Part shown: piece by piece, positions 22,161 through 31,699 of the stretch
Numbering within the stretch: the stretch's first letter is position 1
How the letters are laid out: every line of letters begins with the position of its first letter
Assembly: GCA_017416325.1 (NCBI GenBank)
Contig: JAFQCV010000010.1
Location: 1-40,715, forward strand
DNA from: Oscillospiraceae bacterium
GTDB lineage: Bacteria > Bacillota > Clostridia > Oscillospirales > Oscillospiraceae
Reading direction: 5' to 3'
DNA length: 40,715 bases
Notes under the pieces: model-generated
What the model saw: only the letters and a program-made list of their open reading frames with translations
What the model was told of the DNA's origin: nothing
The model's database searches: none
Program-made: the position numbers and the translations under genes

Positions 22161-23150
22161 ATGAATGAAAATAAGATCAACCTGAGTGAATTTAACCTGT
22201 CCGACGAAGAGCTGTTTGCTCCCGTTGCCCAGGATGAGCTGGCTTCTGAGCGTATCACGGCTCCCAGATACTCCTATTGGCGCAGTGTGTTCCGTGTGTT
22301 CTTCCGCAAGAAGATCAACATTGTTGCCCTGGCGCTGCTGGCTGTTCTGATTATTTTCTCCTATGTGTATCCCGCTGTCATCGGCTACGATGCCGCGGTG
22401 GACCCCTATGTCAACCTGATGGACGGCTCTACCAAGCACCTGAAGCCCGCGGATGCGATCGCGAAGTTTGGCTTCAACCTGAAGTGGATCCTTGGCTCCG
22501 GCGCTTCCGGCAACTCCACCTTCGATGCCATCTGGTATGGCTCCAGCATCTCCATTTCTCTGGCGCTGGTCTGCGCGGCCATCAATATGATCGTTGGCGT
22601 TGCCATCGGCGCGGTATGGGGCTTCAGCCGGAAATTCGACATCGTGATGACGGAAGTTTACAACGTGGTGGCTAATGTGCCGTATATCCTGCTGATCTCC
22701 GTTATCGTTTTGATCATGTCTGCCAGCTTCTGGTCCATGGTCTTTGCGTTGACCGTTACCGGCTGGATCGCCATTGCCTACTTTATCCGTACCCAGGTTA
22801 TCATTATCCGTGACCGGGAGTACAATTTGGCATCCCGGTGTCTGGGAACCCCCATCACCCGCATCGCTACCAAGAACATCCTTCCCTTTATGACCTCCGT
22901 TATCGTGACGCTGGTTGCTACCGAGATCCCCTCCTACATCTCCTACGAGGTGTTCCTGAGCTATATCGGCATGGGACTTTCTGATATGTCGCTGGGTAAG
23001 CTGATCGAGGCCGCAAAAAGCGCTATGATCACCCCCGGCTGGGGATTCGAGTTCTGGAGCCCCGTTGCGGTGGCTTCCATCATCGCTGTGGTGCTGTATG
23101 TTGTCGGCCAAAATCTGGGCGACGCGTCTGACCCCAGAACCCACATGTAA
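22161..23150 (+). CDS. oppC: Oligopeptide ABC transporter permease OppC-like
   Basis: 329 aa, normal length for the family. An N-terminal cytoplasmic segment (SDEELFAPV) leads to membrane helix 1 (NIVALALLAVLIIFSYV), then an external loop and five helices including SISISLALVCAAINMIVGV. The EAA loop reads REYNLASRCLGTPITRIATK. It starts 7 bp after oppB with a GAGGTG ribosome binding site. Paired with OppB to form the transmembrane pore. Unlike its partners it shows no large insertion. Confidence 0.93.
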   Translation: MNENKINLSEFNLSDEELFAPVAQDELASERITAPRYSYWRSVFRVFFRKKINIVALALLAVLIIFSYVYPAVIGYDAAVDPYVNLMDGSTKHLKPADAIAKFGFNLKWILGSGASGNSTFDAIWYGSSISISLALVCAAINMIVGVAIGAVWGFSRKFDIVMTEVYNVVANVPYILLISVIVLIMSASFWSMVFALTVTGWIAIAYFIRTQVIIIRDREYNLASRCLGTPITRIATKNILPFMTSVIVTLVATEIPSYISYEVFLSYIGMGLSDMSLGKLIEAAKSAMITPGWGFEFWSPVAVASIIAVVLYVVGQNLGDASDPRTHM

Positions 23151-23162
23151 GAGGTGACGGAT

Positions 23163-24911
23163 ATGGAAAACAAGAAGGTTTTGCTGTCCGTTAAGGACCT
23201 TGAGGTTAAATTCCGTGTTCGTGGCAGAATTCTGACAGCGATTCGCGGTGTTTCCCTGGATTTTCACGAAAATGAATCCGTTGCCATTGTTGGTGAGTCC
23301 GGTTCCGGTAAGTCCGTCTTTACCAAGACCTTTGCCGGTATGCTGGAGACCAATGGCTACATCAGCAACGGCTCTATCATCTTCAACGATGAGGAGCTGG
23401 CCGATACTTCCGTTGTGCTGGATACTACCGCTGTACGGATGATCAACGCGGCGAAGGAAGCTTTGAACCGTTACGCCAAGCTGGAGGCCGGCGCTGAGAT
23501 CTACAAGCAGATCTTGGAGCTGGAATCGGAAAAGAAGCAGCGCGCCACCATCAGCGATGCGGAAGATCAGGCAGCGACTGCCCAGATCGAGGATCTGGTG
23601 TTCAAGCGCACGGAACTGTTCAATCAGCGTCAGACTGTTGACACCAAGAACGAAAAAGAGCGCTACCGCGCTATGGGCAATGAGATCGCCGAGCTGGACA
23701 AGCAGATCAAGGACCTGCAGAAGGCCAAAGCGGAGATGATCAAGAGCCACCGGAAAGCCATCCATTCCGACTCTGCATACCTGAAGCAGTACGAAGCGCG
23801 TATGAACGAGCTGAAGAGCGCCTATGCAAAGGCCATTGATTGCACCGTCTCCGATGAGACGAAAGCCCGCAACGAGATCATTGCCAAAGAAATATACCTT
23901 TCTGTTGGCCGTTTCAGCGCGCACAAGCGCAGTCAGTGCCATACCAAGCTGCTGAAGGCCATGAAGAAGGCGATGCAGTTGGGTGTTGATCTGGGCGATG
24001 AAGCACAGAGAAACAGTGTCTTCGACAGCGTTGTCTTCCGCGTAAAATACCTGGATGAGACATCTGAGAAGCTCCACGGCACTTGCGTGCTGAATCTGGC
24101 AAAGATCCAGGATGCCAAGGACTGGAGCCAGATCCGCGGCGGCAAGATCGCCACCGTCTTCCAGGATCCTATGACTTCTCTGAACCCCATCATTACCATC
24201 GGCAAGCAGATCACATCCATCATTCTGAAGCACCAGGACTGCACGGAGCTGGAAGCCCGAGCCAGAGCGCTGGAGCTGATGAAGAAGGTTGGCATCCCCA
24301 ATGCGGAAAAACGCTTTGACGATTATCCCTTCCAGTACTCCGGCGGTATGCGTCAACGTATCGTTATCGCCATTGCCCTGTCCTGCCAGCCCAAGATCCT
24401 GATCTGTGACGAGCCCACCACGGCGTTGGACGTTACCATTCAGGCTCAGATCCTGAAGCTGATCAAGGACCTGCAGAAGGAATTCAACTACACTATCGTA
24501 TTTATCACCCATGACCTGGGTGTTGTTGCCAACGTTGCTGACCGCGTTGCTGTTATGTATGCCGGCCAGATCGTTGAGACCGGTACGGTGGAAGAAGTCT
24601 TCTATGATCCCAAGCATCCCTACACTTGGGCTTTGCTGTCCAGTCTGCCTCAGTTGGCACAGCGCAATACGACCCTGTATTCTATTACCGGCACGCCTCC
24701 GTCGCTGTATAACAGCATTGTTGGTGATGCCTTTGCTCCCCGAAATCCCTACTGCCTGAAGGTGGATACCCTGAAGGAGCCTCCCATGTTCCAGGTTACC
24801 GATACCCATTATGCAAAGACTTGGCTTCTGGACCCCAGAGCGCCTAAGGTGGAAAAGCCGGAGATCATCCAGAACATCCACGAAAAGCTCATTGATGCAT
24901 TCAATATTTAA
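23163..24911 (+). CDS. oppD: Oligopeptide ABC transporter ATPase OppD-like, with large internal insertion
   Basis: 582 aa, against roughly 330-360 normally. Walker A GESGSGKS is at residues 44-51, Q-loop TVFQDP has Gln334, signature YSGGMRQR is at 392-399, Walker B ILICDEP at 412-418 and the switch His is 450. Normally the Q-loop follows Walker A by about 55-65 residues; here about 280 separate them. The insert, residues ~80-320, is charged and helical ([40 protein letters not shown]) and probably includes coiled coil. The remainder, including the oligopeptide-type C-terminal domain ([15 protein letters not shown]), is standard. I chose ATG 23163 over GTG 23154 because it is better spaced from GAGGTG. 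It energises OppBC. Confidence 0.9.
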   Translation: MENKKVLLSVKDLEVKFRVRGRILTAIRGVSLDFHENESVAIVGESGSGKSVFTKTFAGMLETNGYISNGSIIFNDEELADTSVVLDTTAVRMINAAKEALNRYAKLEAGAEIYKQILELESEKKQRATISDAEDQAATAQIEDLVFKRTELFNQRQTVDTKNEKERYRAMGNEIAELDKQIKDLQKAKAEMIKSHRKAIHSDSAYLKQYEARMNELKSAYAKAIDCTVSDETKARNEIIAKEIYLSVGRFSAHKRSQCHTKLLKAMKKAMQLGVDLGDEAQRNSVFDSVVFRVKYLDETSEKLHGTCVLNLAKIQDAKDWSQIRGGKIATVFQDPMTSLNPIITIGKQITSIILKHQDCTELEARARALELMKKVGIPNAEKRFDDYPFQYSGGMRQRIVIAIALSCQPKILICDEPTTALDVTIQAQILKLIKDLQKEFNYTIVFITHDLGVVANVADRVAVMYAGQIVETGTVEEVFYDPKHPYTWALLSSLPQLAQRNTTLYSITGTPPSLYNSIVGDAFAPRNPYCLKVDTLKEPPMFQVTDTHYAKTWLLDPRAPKVEKPEIIQNIHEKLIDAFNI

Positions 24912-24924
24912 GGAGGGGTGTGTC

Positions 24925-26229
24925 GTGTCAAAAGATAAAATGAAAAAGACTGCCTCTTACTTGCCCGAGCATGGTCCCATTGCGGAAAACGGCAGAGAGA
25001 TCCTGCTGTCTGTCAAAAATGTGGATATCACCTTCGGTAAGGGCGACAACGCGGTGAAGGCTGTTAAGAATGCCAGCTTTGATATTTACAAGGGCGAGAC
25101 CTTCTCTCTGGTTGGTGAATCCGGCTCCGGTAAGACCACTATCGGCCGTGCCGTCATCCGTGTCAATCCCTGTGCCGCCGGTGAGATCCAGTACAAGGGC
25201 GTGCGTATTTCCGGCAAGACCAGCCGTGGTCTGGACCGGGAAGTCATCCGTAATATCCAGATGGTTTTCCAGGACCCTGCAGCATCTTTGAACGAGCGTG
25301 CAACGGTAGATTATATCATCTCCGAGGGTCTTTACAATTTCCATTTGTACGAGAATGAAGAAGATCGCATCCGCAAGGTCGAGAAGATCGTGGAAGAGGT
25401 AGGTCTGCTGCCTGAGCACTTGACCCGCTATCCCCATGAGTTCTCCGGCGGCCAGCGTCAGCGTATCGGCTTGGCCCGTGCCATGGTTATGGAGCCTGAA
25501 CTGGTTATCGCCGATGAGCCCATCTCCGCGCTGGACGTTTCTATCCGCGCGCAGGTTTTGAACCTGCTGAAGAAGTTCCAGCGTGAGAAGAATCTGACTT
25601 ACCTGTTCATTGCTCACGACTTGTCCATTGTTCGGTTTATTTCTGACCGGATCGGTGTTATCTACAAGGGTAACATTGTGGAGGTAGCAGAGGCGGAAGA
25701 ACTGTTTGACTATCCTTTGCACCCCTATACTCGCAGCCTGATCTCCGCCATTCCCATCCCGGATCCCAAGCTGGAAAAGAATAAGGTGCTGTTTACCTAC
25801 GATCCCTCTGTTCACGATTATTCCCAGGAGCAGCCGGAGCTGGTCAACATCGGCCACGAACACTATGTCTACGGCAATACCAAGGAGATCGAGGAGTACA
25901 AGGCAATCCGCGATGCCGGTGTACCCATGAAGTCCATCACCATCATGGACCCTGAAACGGCAGCAAATGACGCGCCTGTGCAGCAGGAGATCGACTGGAA
26001 CAGCAGTCAGTTTATGCTGCAGACACCCCTGCACGATACCGGCAGCCTGTGGTATACCATCGGTTCTTTCTTACTGCCGCCTCTGGGCATTATCGGCGGC
26101 CTGCTCTTTAAGAAGTTCAAGCATTTGCGCAACGCAAAGGCTTGCTTCAAGGGCGCGTGGATCGGGCTGGGACTGCTGGGCGCTATCGTTGCGCTGTTTG
26201 GCATATTCCTGTTGTCTGCCCTGCTGTGA
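24925..26229 (+). CDS. oppF: Oligopeptide ABC transporter ATPase OppF-like, with membrane tail
   Basis: 434 aa from GTG 24925, preceded by AAGGAGGGG; the longer frame overlaps oppD without support. Walker A is [10 protein letters not shown]-loop [10 protein letters not shown], signature [15 protein letters not shown], Walker [13 protein letters not shown], and switch His in FIAHDLSIV. The family's C-terminal peptide-type segment ([16 protein letters not shown]) follows. Beyond residue ~370 it has an extra ~60 residues with two hydrophobic helices ([18 protein letters not shown] and [20 protein letters not shown]) separated by a basic loop, which is not usual for a cytoplasmic ATPase. The stop overlaps the next start (ATGA). 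Confidence 0.92.
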   Translation: MSKDKMKKTASYLPEHGPIAENGREILLSVKNVDITFGKGDNAVKAVKNASFDIYKGETFSLVGESGSGKTTIGRAVIRVNPCAAGEIQYKGVRISGKTSRGLDREVIRNIQMVFQDPAASLNERATVDYIISEGLYNFHLYENEEDRIRKVEKIVEEVGLLPEHLTRYPHEFSGGQRQRIGLARAMVMEPELVIADEPISALDVSIRAQVLNLLKKFQREKNLTYLFIAHDLSIVRFISDRIGVIYKGNIVEVAEAEELFDYPLHPYTRSLISAIPIPDPKLEKNKVLFTYDPSVHDYSQEQPELVNIGHEHYVYGNTKEIEEYKAIRDAGVPMKSITIMDPETAANDAPVQQEIDWNSSQFMLQTPLHDTGSLWYTIGSFLLPPLGIIGGLLFKKFKHLRNAKACFKGAWIGLGLLGAIVALFGIFLLSALL

Positions 26230-27458
26230 TGAAAAAGAAAAGAGATTTGGAAGGCAACCGCCTTCACCACTTCGAACTGTCCGACAAAAATCGGACAGTT
26301 CGTTGGGTTTTGATTGTCATTTTGTTGATCGTGGCGGCTGTGTCATTGACAGTGGGAATACTCAGTGTACTGCAAACCCCTGCCGGCTGGCAGACGGTGA
26401 CAGGCAGCTCTTCCGGCCTTAATTGCGGCGGAGAGTTTGTCTTGCAGTATGAGTACGGCGCAGGAGAAAACTCCCCTACAGCGGAAAGCAAAGCGCTGGA
26501 ACAGCTTTATGGAAAAACGCTGGAAGACGCCTGGAAGCTGTTTTTCAACGAAGCCGGTGCTTCGGATTTGAAGGGGATGTATGAAATAAATCAGCATCCC
26601 AATGAGCAGATCACTGTGGACAGCGGCCTGTACCTGGCGCTGGAGCAGCTAGTCAACAGCGGCAGCAGGGCGCTCTATCTGGCACCGGTGTACGCGGAAT
26701 ATGACCGGGTGTTTTACAGCGATAATGAAAGCATAGCCCGAGATTATGACCCGGGGCAGAATGACGACCAGCGGGCTTATGTGCAGACGCTGGCAGAATT
26801 CGCAACAGATCCGCAAGCCGTTCAGCTTGTGCTGAGTGGCAGCAACAAGGTCATGCTGCAGGTGTCCCAGGAATACCTGACCTTCGCAGAGAAAAACGAG
26901 GTAAGATATCTGGTGGACTTTGGATGGCTGCGAAATGCCTTCATTGCGGACTATATTGCCTCCGTGCTGACAGATCATGGCTTTACAAACGGCTATATCG
27001 CCAGTGTGGACGGATTTACCCGGAATTTGGATCCGAGAGGAAATGCGTATAGCCTGAACCTGTTTAACAGGAGCGAGGAAGGCATCGATCTGGCGGCGGT
27101 AATGGATTATACCGCACCCCAAAGCCTGGTGTTCTTGCGTAGTTATCCTATGTACGACCTGGCTTATCATCGGTATTACAGCTTCTCGGACGGCAGAATC
27201 GTCACCGCGATGATCGATCCTGCCGATGGACAGAGTAAAGCGGCAACAGACAATTTGGTGTCCTATAGCGCGAAGCTTGGCTGCGGTCAGCTGGCGCTGT
27301 CTGTTATGCCGGTGTATGTGGCAGATACTTTTTCTGAGGATGCGCTGAATGACCTGACAGAGCAGGGAATTTACAGTGTCTGGTTCAGCGGTAAGCAGTT
27401 GATGCACAATCAGAAGGATCTGAAGCTTACCGTCAACACCCCGTATTATACGGAATAA
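26229..27458 (+). CDS. Membrane-anchored ApbE-like protein, probably catalytically degenerate
   Basis: 409 aa, translationally coupled to oppF. One N-terminal membrane helix (residues ~25-48) is followed by an extracytoplasmic domain. The domain plan resembles FAD:protein FMN transferase (ApbE): a region reading YEINQHPNEQITVDSGLYLA, later LQVSQEYLTFAEKNEVRYLV, then VDFGWLRNAFIADYIASVL at 229-247 followed by a hydrophobic strand. ApbE normally has D-x-G-x-x-A-K-G there; here Lys-Gly is replaced by Arg-Asn-Ala, so FAD/Mg binding may be lost. The assignment is by pattern only. It may instead be an unrelated accessory subunit. The operon position suggests a role with the transporter. Confidence 0.6.
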   Translation: MKKKRDLEGNRLHHFELSDKNRTVRWVLIVILLIVAAVSLTVGILSVLQTPAGWQTVTGSSSGLNCGGEFVLQYEYGAGENSPTAESKALEQLYGKTLEDAWKLFFNEAGASDLKGMYEINQHPNEQITVDSGLYLALEQLVNSGSRALYLAPVYAEYDRVFYSDNESIARDYDPGQNDDQRAYVQTLAEFATDPQAVQLVLSGSNKVMLQVSQEYLTFAEKNEVRYLVDFGWLRNAFIADYIASVLTDHGFTNGYIASVDGFTRNLDPRGNAYSLNLFNRSEEGIDLAAVMDYTAPQSLVFLRSYPMYDLAYHRYYSFSDGRIVTAMIDPADGQSKAATDNLVSYSAKLGCGQLALSVMPVYVADTFSEDALNDLTEQGIYSVWFSGKQLMHNQKDLKLTVNTPYYTE

Positions 27459-27482
27459 GCACGATCACGGGTAAGAAATAAA

Positions 27483-27520
27483 AGAATGGCAGGCACAAAA
27501 GTGCCTGCCATTCTTTTATT
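27483..27520 (+). terminator. Terminator of the oligopeptide operon
   Basis: A perfect 14-bp stem AGAATGGCAGGCAC / GTGCCTGCCATTCT with loop AAAA, then TTTATT. Confidence 0.92.
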
Positions 27521-27674
27521 TGCTGAAAACAAGATGCGACCTTATCCAAAGGCGATGCGGAAGCGGCTTGACCCCAAAATCTTAAGATTTCTTTATATTT
27601 CCGCAGGAATTTACAAATATCGCCCTTTGTTTGCTATAATGGCGCAAGTGAAAAATACAAAAGAGGGATTTACT

Positions 27675-28451
27675 ATGAGGGAGTTCTTTGGTTTTGGGGG
27701 TTATGCCCGGGAGCCGGAAGGGTTTTTGTCCTGGCAGCATTTGCTGTTTGTCACATCGTTGATGGTGGTTATGACGGGGCTTGCGCTGATTTTGGGAAAG
27801 AAAAACCGTCACAGCCAGGCGGCGAAAAAGGACCGGGTTCTGAAGGTTGCTGCCATTTTGATCGACAGCATTGAGCTGTTCAAGCTGGTGATCGTCTGTA
27901 TCCGTTCAAAGGATGCCTGGGCGTGGCTTTATGATCTGCCGCTGTTTTTGTGCAGTATCCAGTTGATCACCATTCCGCTGGCAGCATTTTCCCGTGGCCG
28001 GGTGAAGGAAGCCGCTTTGGATTTCGTGTGCATTTTTGGCATGCTGGGCGCGGTGCTGGGCACCTATGGCGCAGGCAACAATTACGGCTCCTATCCCGTT
28101 CTGAGTTTTGACAATGTGGTTTCCGGTATTACCCACAGCATTTCCGGCTTTTCCGCCCTGTATATCCTTGTCAGCGGTATGGCCAGCATGAAAAAACGCA
28201 ATATTTGGATCACCTTTACCATTCTGCTGGGGTTCTGTGTCGCGGCTTATACGGCAAATGTGCTGTTGGATTACAACTATATGTTTCTGATGCGGGGCGA
28301 CGGCACGCCCTACGATATCCTGTTTAACCTGTTAAGCGGCCATGCGGTGCTGTATCCCATCTGCGTGGTGTTGCTGTTCCTGGCGTACATTTTTGGATTC
28401 TACGGCATCTACTTTTTAGCGAAGCAGAAGAAAAAAGTAAAAGCAGTATAA
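27675..28451 (+). CDS. YwaF/TIGR02206-like integral membrane protein
   Basis: 258 aa with about seven hydrophobic helices (for example LLFVTSLMVVMTGLALIL and LYPICVVLLFLAYIFGFY). Family-like features are a short N-terminal segment ending in SWQHLLF, a histidine early in helix 1, DLPLFLCSIQL in the middle, and SGHAVLYPICV near the end. The function of the family is unknown. I chose ATG 27675 since an AGAGGG site precedes it and a TATAAT element lies about 40 bp upstream; a longer frame would start in the preceding terminator. Confidence 0.85.
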   Translation: MREFFGFGGYAREPEGFLSWQHLLFVTSLMVVMTGLALILGKKNRHSQAAKKDRVLKVAAILIDSIELFKLVIVCIRSKDAWAWLYDLPLFLCSIQLITIPLAAFSRGRVKEAALDFVCIFGMLGAVLGTYGAGNNYGSYPVLSFDNVVSGITHSISGFSALYILVSGMASMKKRNIWITFTILLGFCVAAYTANVLLDYNYMFLMRGDGTPYDILFNLLSGHAVLYPICVVLLFLAYIFGFYGIYFLAKQKKKVKAV

Positions 28452-28457
28452 GGAAAC

Positions 28458-28584
28458 AGGGCTTGTTGCAAAATGCCGCAACAAGCCCTCAGACTATGCA
28501 AATATCTACGTCCTGCGGATGTAGGAGCGAACTGTTCGCCCTACGGATTCTATCGGGCACATTCTGTATTTTGCAACAGCCCCA
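28458..28584. repeat. Small inverted-repeat element (MITE-like)
   Basis: The left end AGGGCTTGTTGCAAAATGCC and the right end, read on the minus strand (GGGGCTGTTGCAAAATACAG), are imperfect inverted repeats. Inside is a dyad GTAGGAGCGAA / TTCGCCCTAC, and the left end itself folds as GGGCTTGTTGC / GCAACAAGCCC. The ends resemble IS6-family termini (CTGTTGCAAA), but no transposase is present. No clear target duplication. It fills most of 28452-28798. Confidence 0.5.
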
Positions 28585-28798
28585 ATATATCTTTAGAACC
28601 TATCGAATGTGGCGTATGGGGGTGCTGCGTGTGAGAAAATTTACATTCCTATAAAAAAGAAGCGAAGAAGACCGGGTTTTCCCTTGAAAAACAGGTTTTT
28701 TTATTATAATATATACAGGATCGGTGTCTGCTGTGATGCAGGCAGATACAAATGCCATTGCTTTTGTCGTTAAAATATCTGTAAGGAGTATATTTTCT

Positions 28799-29824
28799 AT
28801 GTTAGAACAGTTTTTGGCTTGGTATAACGGCTTAACGGACAGCCTGTTGGGATCGTTGGCTTTGTTCGCTGTGGGCGTAGTCCTGCTCATCAAGGGCGGC
28901 GACTGGTTTGTTGACAGCGCGGTGGGTATTGCCAAGCGCTTTCGTGTTCCGGAAATTATCATCGGCGCAACGGTGGTTTCCATCGGCACGACCCTGCCGG
29001 AGGTTATGGTCTCTGTGACAGCGGCGGTGAACAACAATGGCGCCATTGCTTACGGAAATGCCATTGGTTCTATTATCTGCAACACTGCCCTGATTGCGGC
29101 TTTGACCATCGCCATCCGTCCTGCGCCCGTCAACCGAAAGACGGTCGTTACCCCGGTGCTGTTTTTCTTTGGCGCTGCAGCTATTTATATGGTAGCTGCC
29201 TATATCTTCGGCCGCTTTGACAGATGGATGGGTATCGTACTGCTTTTGGTCTTTGGTGTGTATATGGCCATGACCGTTTATAAGGGCTTTAAAAATCCTG
29301 TTCAGCACGAAGAGGCAGAAGAGGAGAAGGGCGGTGGCTCCTTGCTGAAGGATCTGGTGGTTCTTGTGGCAAGTGCCGCCTTGATCGCCGTTGGCGCGGA
29401 TATGCTGGAGGGTTCTTCCGTATCGCTGGCAACCATGGCAGGCATCCCCACAGAGGTCGTGGGCGTTACGGTGGTTGCTCTGTGCACCTCTCTGCCGGAA
29501 CTGGTGACTGCGGTTACTGCTCTTGTGAAGGGACATGGCGCCCTGTCTCTGGGTAACATCATTGGCGCAAATATCTTCAATCTTGTGCTGGTAAGCGGCG
29601 CGGCCGCGGCCATTTCTCCCTTTGAGATCCCGGAGGGCAGCAAGCTTCTGGGCTACAATACCTCCCAGCTGTTCGAGATCCCTCTTATGGTGGGCGTGAT
29701 GGCGATTATGACACTGCCCGCTTTGATAAAAGGAAAGCTGCGCCGCTGGCAGGGCATTACGCTGCTGAGTATTTATGTGGCTTTCGTAGTCCTGCAGGTG
29801 CTGATCGCCCTGAAGGTTGTGTAA
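28799..29824 (+). CDS. Calcium/sodium (CaCA family) antiporter
   Basis: 341 aa, typical for the YrbG-like bacterial branch. About ten membrane helices arranged as two inverted halves. The alpha-repeats are clear: GTTLPEVMVSVTAAV with GNAIGSIICNT in the first half and CTSLPELVTAVTALV with GNIIGANIFN in the second. The acidic residues in these motifs bind cation. The central loop is charged (HEEAEEEKGGG). ATG 28799 follows TAAGGAG; a promoter-like TTGAAA-17-TAATAT starts at 28684. It exports calcium in exchange for sodium or protons at the cytoplasmic membrane. Exact ion preference not determined. Confidence 0.93.
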   Translation: MLEQFLAWYNGLTDSLLGSLALFAVGVVLLIKGGDWFVDSAVGIAKRFRVPEIIIGATVVSIGTTLPEVMVSVTAAVNNNGAIAYGNAIGSIICNTALIAALTIAIRPAPVNRKTVVTPVLFFFGAAAIYMVAAYIFGRFDRWMGIVLLLVFGVYMAMTVYKGFKNPVQHEEAEEEKGGGSLLKDLVVLVASAALIAVGADMLEGSSVSLATMAGIPTEVVGVTVVALCTSLPELVTAVTALVKGHGALSLGNIIGANIFNLVLVSGAAAAISPFEIPEGSKLLGYNTSQLFEIPLMVGVMAIMTLPALIKGKLRRWQGITLLSIYVAFVVLQVLIALKVV

Positions 29825-29836
29825 ACAGAACATGAA

Positions 29837-29873
29837 AAAACCCCCGACATCCTTGTGGAATGTCGGGGGTTTT
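29837..29873. terminator. Bidirectional terminator between convergent genes
   Basis: A 14-bp stem AAAACCCCCGACAT / ATGTCGGGGGTTTT serves the antiporter gene and the convergent GH3 gene. Confidence 0.9.
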
Positions 29874-29887
29874 GACTGTTTCCGTAT

Positions 29888-31576
29888 TTATAAGAATGGG
29901 TTATTCACAAACCAATCGGGAATCAGCGTAAACGGGCACTTGCCCTGGAAGGGGATCTCTCCGAACAGCGCGTCCACAACGGCCTCCTGCAGCTCCTTGG
30001 TATAATCATAGGCAGCAATGAAAGCCTTACCGGTGTTGGTAAAGTAGTCAAAGTAAATGTGGGGAGAGCCGTAGGCTACGGCGACTAACTTGTTGTTGGC
30101 ATAGGTCTGCAGGAACTGCAGGAACCGCTGATGCCAGTGGTTGTAACCGGGGACACCGGCAGGCCGGTGCGCCCGGAGGTAGCTGCCGCACAGCACCAGA
30201 TCATACTGCTCCATGTCCACCATGGTCTTCACATACGCCCATTTGTCCACCTCTGTGGGCAGCATATAGTCCACCTGGATACCCTTGGCTTCCAGGAGCT
30301 TGCCGGTATGGTGGATCGCTTCGTCAAACTCAGGCCAGTAGGAAACCGGGGCGATGAGGACCTTGTGAAGGTTTTCTTTCTTCAGGGGCAGCATCCCGTC
30401 ATCCCTGACCAGGGTGATGGCCTTGCGGGCGGCAGAGGCTTCGATTTCGTGGGTTTTTGCCAGCAGCTCCGGTGTGATCTCCAGATCCAAGCCGAAATCC
30501 TCCTGGAACATGCCCAGCTTCTCCTTCATCTGCAGCACACGCTCACAGGCATCGTCGATCCGGCTTTCGGGGATCCGTCCGTCCAGAACCGCCTGCTCCA
30601 CATAGTCAATGTAGTCGTCGGTTGCCTGGGGGGTGGGGCCCAGAATCATATCGTTGCCGGCCAGCAGCAGATGAACATACAACTCGCTTTCGGGCATATG
30701 GGTATACAGCGCGCCCATGCCGATGGCATCGGTGATGACCACGCCCTTGTAGCCCAGCTCACCCTTGAGAAGCTCCGTCAGGATCTTGTAGGACAGGGTA
30801 GAGGGGATAAAGGTACCGTTGGGCATCTTGGTGTTGTCAACACAGGGAAGACCCTGGTGACCGACCATGATGGCCCAGGGGTCAGACTCACGGATGATCT
30901 CCCGGTAGATATAGCCGTTGGTTTTCTCCCATTCCTCCCGGGTCTGCATATTAAAGGTGGAGGCGAAGTGAGAGTCCCGATAATCCACGCCGTCCTTGCC
31001 GGGGAAGTGCTTGACAGAAACCGCAACACCCTCAGACTGGGTGCCACGAACAGCGGCAATGGCGCAGCGGATGATCTGATCCGGGTCGCCGGAGTAAGCG
31101 CGTCCGTAGGCGGAGTAGCCGTGCAGGTCGTCGGTATCAATGTTGGGAGACCACTTCCACTGCACACCGCTGGCCTTCATTTCCCGGGCGATGGCGGCAG
31201 CTTGTTCATAGATCAGCGCTTCATCGTTGGTGGCAGAAACGGCCATTTGGCCCATGTTGTGGGTCAGCTCCGGGAAAACGGAAGAGAAGCCGCTTTCGGT
31301 GTTGCCCACCATGAGAACGGGGATCTTGGTGGCGGCCATCAGCTTCTTGGTGGTTTTTAAGTATGCCTTGCCGGTAGCCTTGCCGTTCTTGTTGGTTTCT
31401 TCACCCATGTTTTCCGTATCGTTGAGCTGGTTGCCCATAGCCCAGATACAGCCGTAGGGGTATTTTTTCAGATACTCGGAAAGGTCAGGGATATTTGTCA
31501 GCAGATTTTCCCGGACACAGACGGTCTGGCCGACTTTCTCCCGCAGGGTAAGGTCTTTTAATTGGGGTCTTTTCAT
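29888..31576 (-). CDS. Glycoside hydrolase family 3 protein (NagZ-like)
   Basis: 562 aa without a signal peptide, so cytoplasmic. The N-terminal TIM-barrel domain has the substrate-binding motif KHFPG (189-193) followed by DSH (201-203), whose His serves as acid/base in NagZ-type beta-N-acetylhexosaminidases. The nucleophile is Asp283 in VVITDAIGMGAL. The C-terminal ~170 residues form a second domain (KAITLVRDDGMLPLKKENLH), as in two-domain GH3 enzymes. In the motif usually KHFPGHG, Lys-Asp replaces His-Gly. Its likely role is cleaving N-acetylglucosamine from cell-wall or dietary glycans; substrate not proven. ATG 31576 follows TAGGAGG. Single-gene unit. Confidence 0.9.
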   Translation of the reverse strand: MKRPQLKDLTLREKVGQTVCVRENLLTNIPDLSEYLKKYPYGCIWAMGNQLNDTENMGEETNKNGKATGKAYLKTTKKLMAATKIPVLMVGNTESGFSSVFPELTHNMGQMAVSATNDEALIYEQAAAIAREMKASGVQWKWSPNIDTDDLHGYSAYGRAYSGDPDQIIRCAIAAVRGTQSEGVAVSVKHFPGKDGVDYRDSHFASTFNMQTREEWEKTNGYIYREIIRESDPWAIMVGHQGLPCVDNTKMPNGTFIPSTLSYKILTELLKGELGYKGVVITDAIGMGALYTHMPESELYVHLLLAGNDMILGPTPQATDDYIDYVEQAVLDGRIPESRIDDACERVLQMKEKLGMFQEDFGLDLEITPELLAKTHEIEASAARKAITLVRDDGMLPLKKENLHKVLIAPVSYWPEFDEAIHHTGKLLEAKGIQVDYMLPTEVDKWAYVKTMVDMEQYDLVLCGSYLRAHRPAGVPGYNHWHQRFLQFLQTYANNKLVAVAYGSPHIYFDYFTNTGKAFIAAYDYTKELQEAVVDALFGEIPFQGKCPFTLIPDWFVNNPFL

Positions 31577-31638
31577 AGAATTTGCCTCCTAAACTGTGAT
31601 ATTTTTGTGTGCAGAAAATGGCACAGTTGATCGTCTCC

Positions 31639-31667
31639 AGTTTACCATACACGCAAGGTCGCGTCAA
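31639..31667 (-). promoter_or_regulatory. Promoter of the GH3 gene
   Basis: On the minus strand TTGACG (complement of 31662-31667), 17 bp, TAAACT (complement of 31639-31644). Confidence 0.55.
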
Positions 31668-31699
31668 GTGTCCGCAAGGATAAAAAAGTCAAAAAATGG

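Noticed and set aside
20595-24881. A 1428-codon open frame on the minus strand across oppB, oppC and oppD
   Set aside because: It is the complement of genes with strong codon bias that leaves few stop triplets on the other strand; its translation is low-complexity (His, Gln, Asp, Gly) with no domain, and real genes with clear motifs and ribosome binding sites occupy the plus strand.
30131-31360. A 409-codon plus-strand frame opposite the GH3 gene
   Set aside because: The minus-strand GH3 protein has catalytic motifs and a proper start; the plus-strand product is composition-driven.
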